This document shows positions 5,638-5,855 of a stretch of DNA of 5,855 bases, piece after piece. Position 1 is the stretch's first letter. Every line of letters starts with the position of its first letter. The stretch lies in NCBI GenBank assembly GCA_002919115.1, contig PKER01000180.1, positions 1 to 5,855 on the forward strand. Direction: 5' to 3'. The translations under genes and the position numbers were made by a program. A model generated the notes under the pieces. That model saw nothing but the letters and a program-made list of their open reading frames with translations. It was not told where the DNA came from and searched no databases. This DNA comes from a bacterium. GTDB taxonomy: Bacteria; Actinomycetota; Thermoleophilia; Solirubrobacterales; 70-9.

Positions 5638-5855
5638 ATGGTTGGCATGGGCGTCACGTTCACGTCCGCCGAGCTCGGGGCCGACGCGCGCCGTTCGTGA
5701 GGCGGTGGCCGGCAAGACCGTTTCGGTCACCAGCGACCGTGGCGAGCCGCGCATGTTCATTCTGCGGCAGACGGGGCCGCTCGACGATGGAGCCCCCGGC
5801 TCACGTCGAGCTCGAGCGCGCCCACTCCACAGCCGGGGCCGACGCCGTCGGCTTC
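5638..5855 (+). pseudogene. Phd/YefM-like antitoxin, apparently frameshifted, partial
   Basis: From ATG 5638 (or ATG 5647) the first frame reads MGVTFTSAELGADAR before a TGA at 5698-5700. The next frame continues as AVREAVAGKTVSVTSDRGEP then RMFILRQTGPLDDGAP. A third frame continues PAHVELERAHSTAGADAVGF to the window end. Joined, this matches the Phd/YefM antitoxin layout: a SAELxxxxxxxxxxVxxG helix-strand pattern, a DRGEP turn and a hydrophobic strand. Such antitoxins bind DNA and neutralise a toxin, often PIN or Doc type, encoded next door. The first break fits loss of a GC pair in the GCGCGC run near 5685-5690; the second fits an extra C in the CCCCC run at 5793-5797. G/C-rich third positions follow the frame switches, supporting real coding ancestry. 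Alternatives are sequencing error in an intact gene, or a separate ORF starting at ATG 5787 (MEPPAHVELERA) for the last part. Confidence 0.55.

Overview
The window is very GC-rich, has long antisense shadow ORFs, and uses GTG and TTG starts freely. This points to a high-GC actinobacterium. The mix of an MCE/MlaD protein, a ChoD-like GMC oxidoreductase and a secreted beta-helix protein would suit Thermoleophilia (Solirubrobacterales-like), but that placement is inference and not proven here. No rRNA, tRNA, CRISPR array or complete insertion sequence is visible.

Layout. (1) Positions 1-264, minus strand: N-terminus of an MCE/MlaD-type lipid-transport protein, cut by the window edge. (2) Positions 265-508: divergent control region with a clear minus-strand promoter (TTGACA, 18 bp, TACGTT), an 18-bp near-perfect dyad upstream of it, and a weaker plus-strand promoter candidate. 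(3) Positions 509-4682, plus strand, a probable operon of three genes: a secreted right-handed beta-helix protein with a TTG start, a small lipoprotein whose ORF overlaps its end, and a ChoD-type FAD-dependent GMC oxidoreductase starting 9 nt after the lipoprotein stop. A perfect 26-bp inverted repeat sits across the signal-peptide region of the lipoprotein ORF. A TAGAGT hexamer overlaps the lipoprotein stop at the exact spacing of a leaderless promoter for the oxidoreductase. (4) Positions 4683-4767: convergent intergenic region with an intrinsic terminator for the minus strand. (5) Positions 4768-5376, minus strand: Mn-type superoxide dismutase. (6) Positions 5377-5637: non-coding. (7) Positions 5638-5855, plus strand: a Phd/YefM-like antitoxin reading split over three frames by two apparent small indels in simple-sequence runs, running off the window.

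How the genes may work together (inference): MCE systems move lipids or sterols across the envelope, ChoD-family enzymes oxidise 3-hydroxy-sterols or similar alcohols, and the beta-helix protein and lipoprotein are both exported. The divergent pair could therefore be an envelope lipid uptake and oxidation locus. The superoxide dismutase is a separate housekeeping unit; a link to the H2O2/ROS chemistry of the flavin oxidase is possible but unsupported. The most unusual feature is the 26-bp palindrome at 2602-2666. Next are the possible internal leaderless promoter and the broken antitoxin.
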